From: Beijerinckiaceae bacterium
Lineage (GTDB): Bacteria; Pseudomonadota; Alphaproteobacteria; Rhizobiales; Beijerinckiaceae
Assembly: GCA_947456315.1 (NCBI GenBank)
Contig: CANGRU010000100.1
Coordinates: 1 to 6,506 of the forward strand
Length of the DNA stretch: 6,506 bases
Reading direction: 5' to 3'
The notes beneath the pieces are model-generated. The model was not told where the DNA came from. It made no database searches and saw only the letters and a list, made by a program, of their open reading frames with translations. How positions within the stretch are numbered: the first letter of the stretch is position 1; each line of letters starts with the position of its first letter. The position numbers and the translations under genes were made by a program. Below, one piece after another: positions 6,411 through 6,506 of this stretch.

Positions 6411-6506
6411 TCGGGGCTTTGCAGATGGCATCGCGCGATTTTATTGCGCGCTGGAGAGAGGGGCATCGCACGGCCTCCAGCAACACACGCCGCCTAGAGG
6501 CCTGGC
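6407..6506 (+). CDS. Unidentified gene, N-terminal 33 codons (3' end outside window)
   Basis: An open frame starts at ATG 6407, overlapping the glycosyltransferase stop as ATGA, and stays open to the window edge. The translation starts MIGALQMASRDFIARW and continues with a basic, polar stretch (REGHRTASSNTRRLEAW); no family is recognisable. The 4-base overlap and same strand suggest cotranslation with the glycosyltransferase and perhaps a related envelope role. ATG 6425 (residue 7), with GGGG 8 bases upstream, is an equally possible start. No signal peptide or membrane segment appears in the visible part. Confidence 0.55.
   Translation, partial: MIGALQMASRDFIARWREGHRTASSNTRRLEAW

Overview
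The window is a chromosomal segment from an alphaproteobacterium, probably of the Hyphomicrobiales (Rhizobiales). Three things point there: the gene order sufB-sufC-sufD-sufS-DUF59 (sufT-like)-sufA, a moderately GC-rich coding style, and a palindromic repeat of the CGTCATTGCGAG...GAAGCAATCCAG type, which is common in genomes of that group. The taxon is an inference from these traits, not a database match.

Positions 1-4608 hold the distal part of a SUF iron-sulfur cluster assembly operon, all on the + strand. In order they are: the last 105 codons of sufB; a 152-base spacer filled mostly by an 84-base hairpin repeat; sufC (ATPase); sufD (scaffold partner); sufS (group II cysteine desulfurase); a small DUF59/MIP18 protein (SufT-like); and sufA (A-type carrier). 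sufC/sufD overlap by 1 base and sufD/sufS by 4 bases, so these three are probably translationally coupled. The two small downstream genes follow after 13 and about 52 bases. SufS supplies persulfide sulfur, SufB-SufC-SufD is the ATP-driven scaffold on which the cluster is built, and SufA and the DUF59 protein probably act in transfer or maturation. Every catalytic or ligand residue I could place is intact. Neither SufE nor SufU (the usual sulfur-transfer partners of SufS) is encoded here, and the regulator and the start of the operon lie upstream of the window.

Positions 4609-4700 are a short non-coding gap with several small inverted repeats but no convincing terminator. Positions 4701-6410 encode a multi-pass membrane glycosyltransferase of the ArnT/PMT (GT-C) type, unrelated in function to SUF. 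Its stop codon overlaps the ATG of a further gene, of which only 33 codons are present before the window ends.

This is mostly an ordinary housekeeping region. The only clearly unusual element is the long imperfect hairpin between sufB and sufC, inside an operon whose products must be made in balanced amounts. I see no evidence for a new system, CRISPR array, tRNA, rRNA or mobile-element gene.
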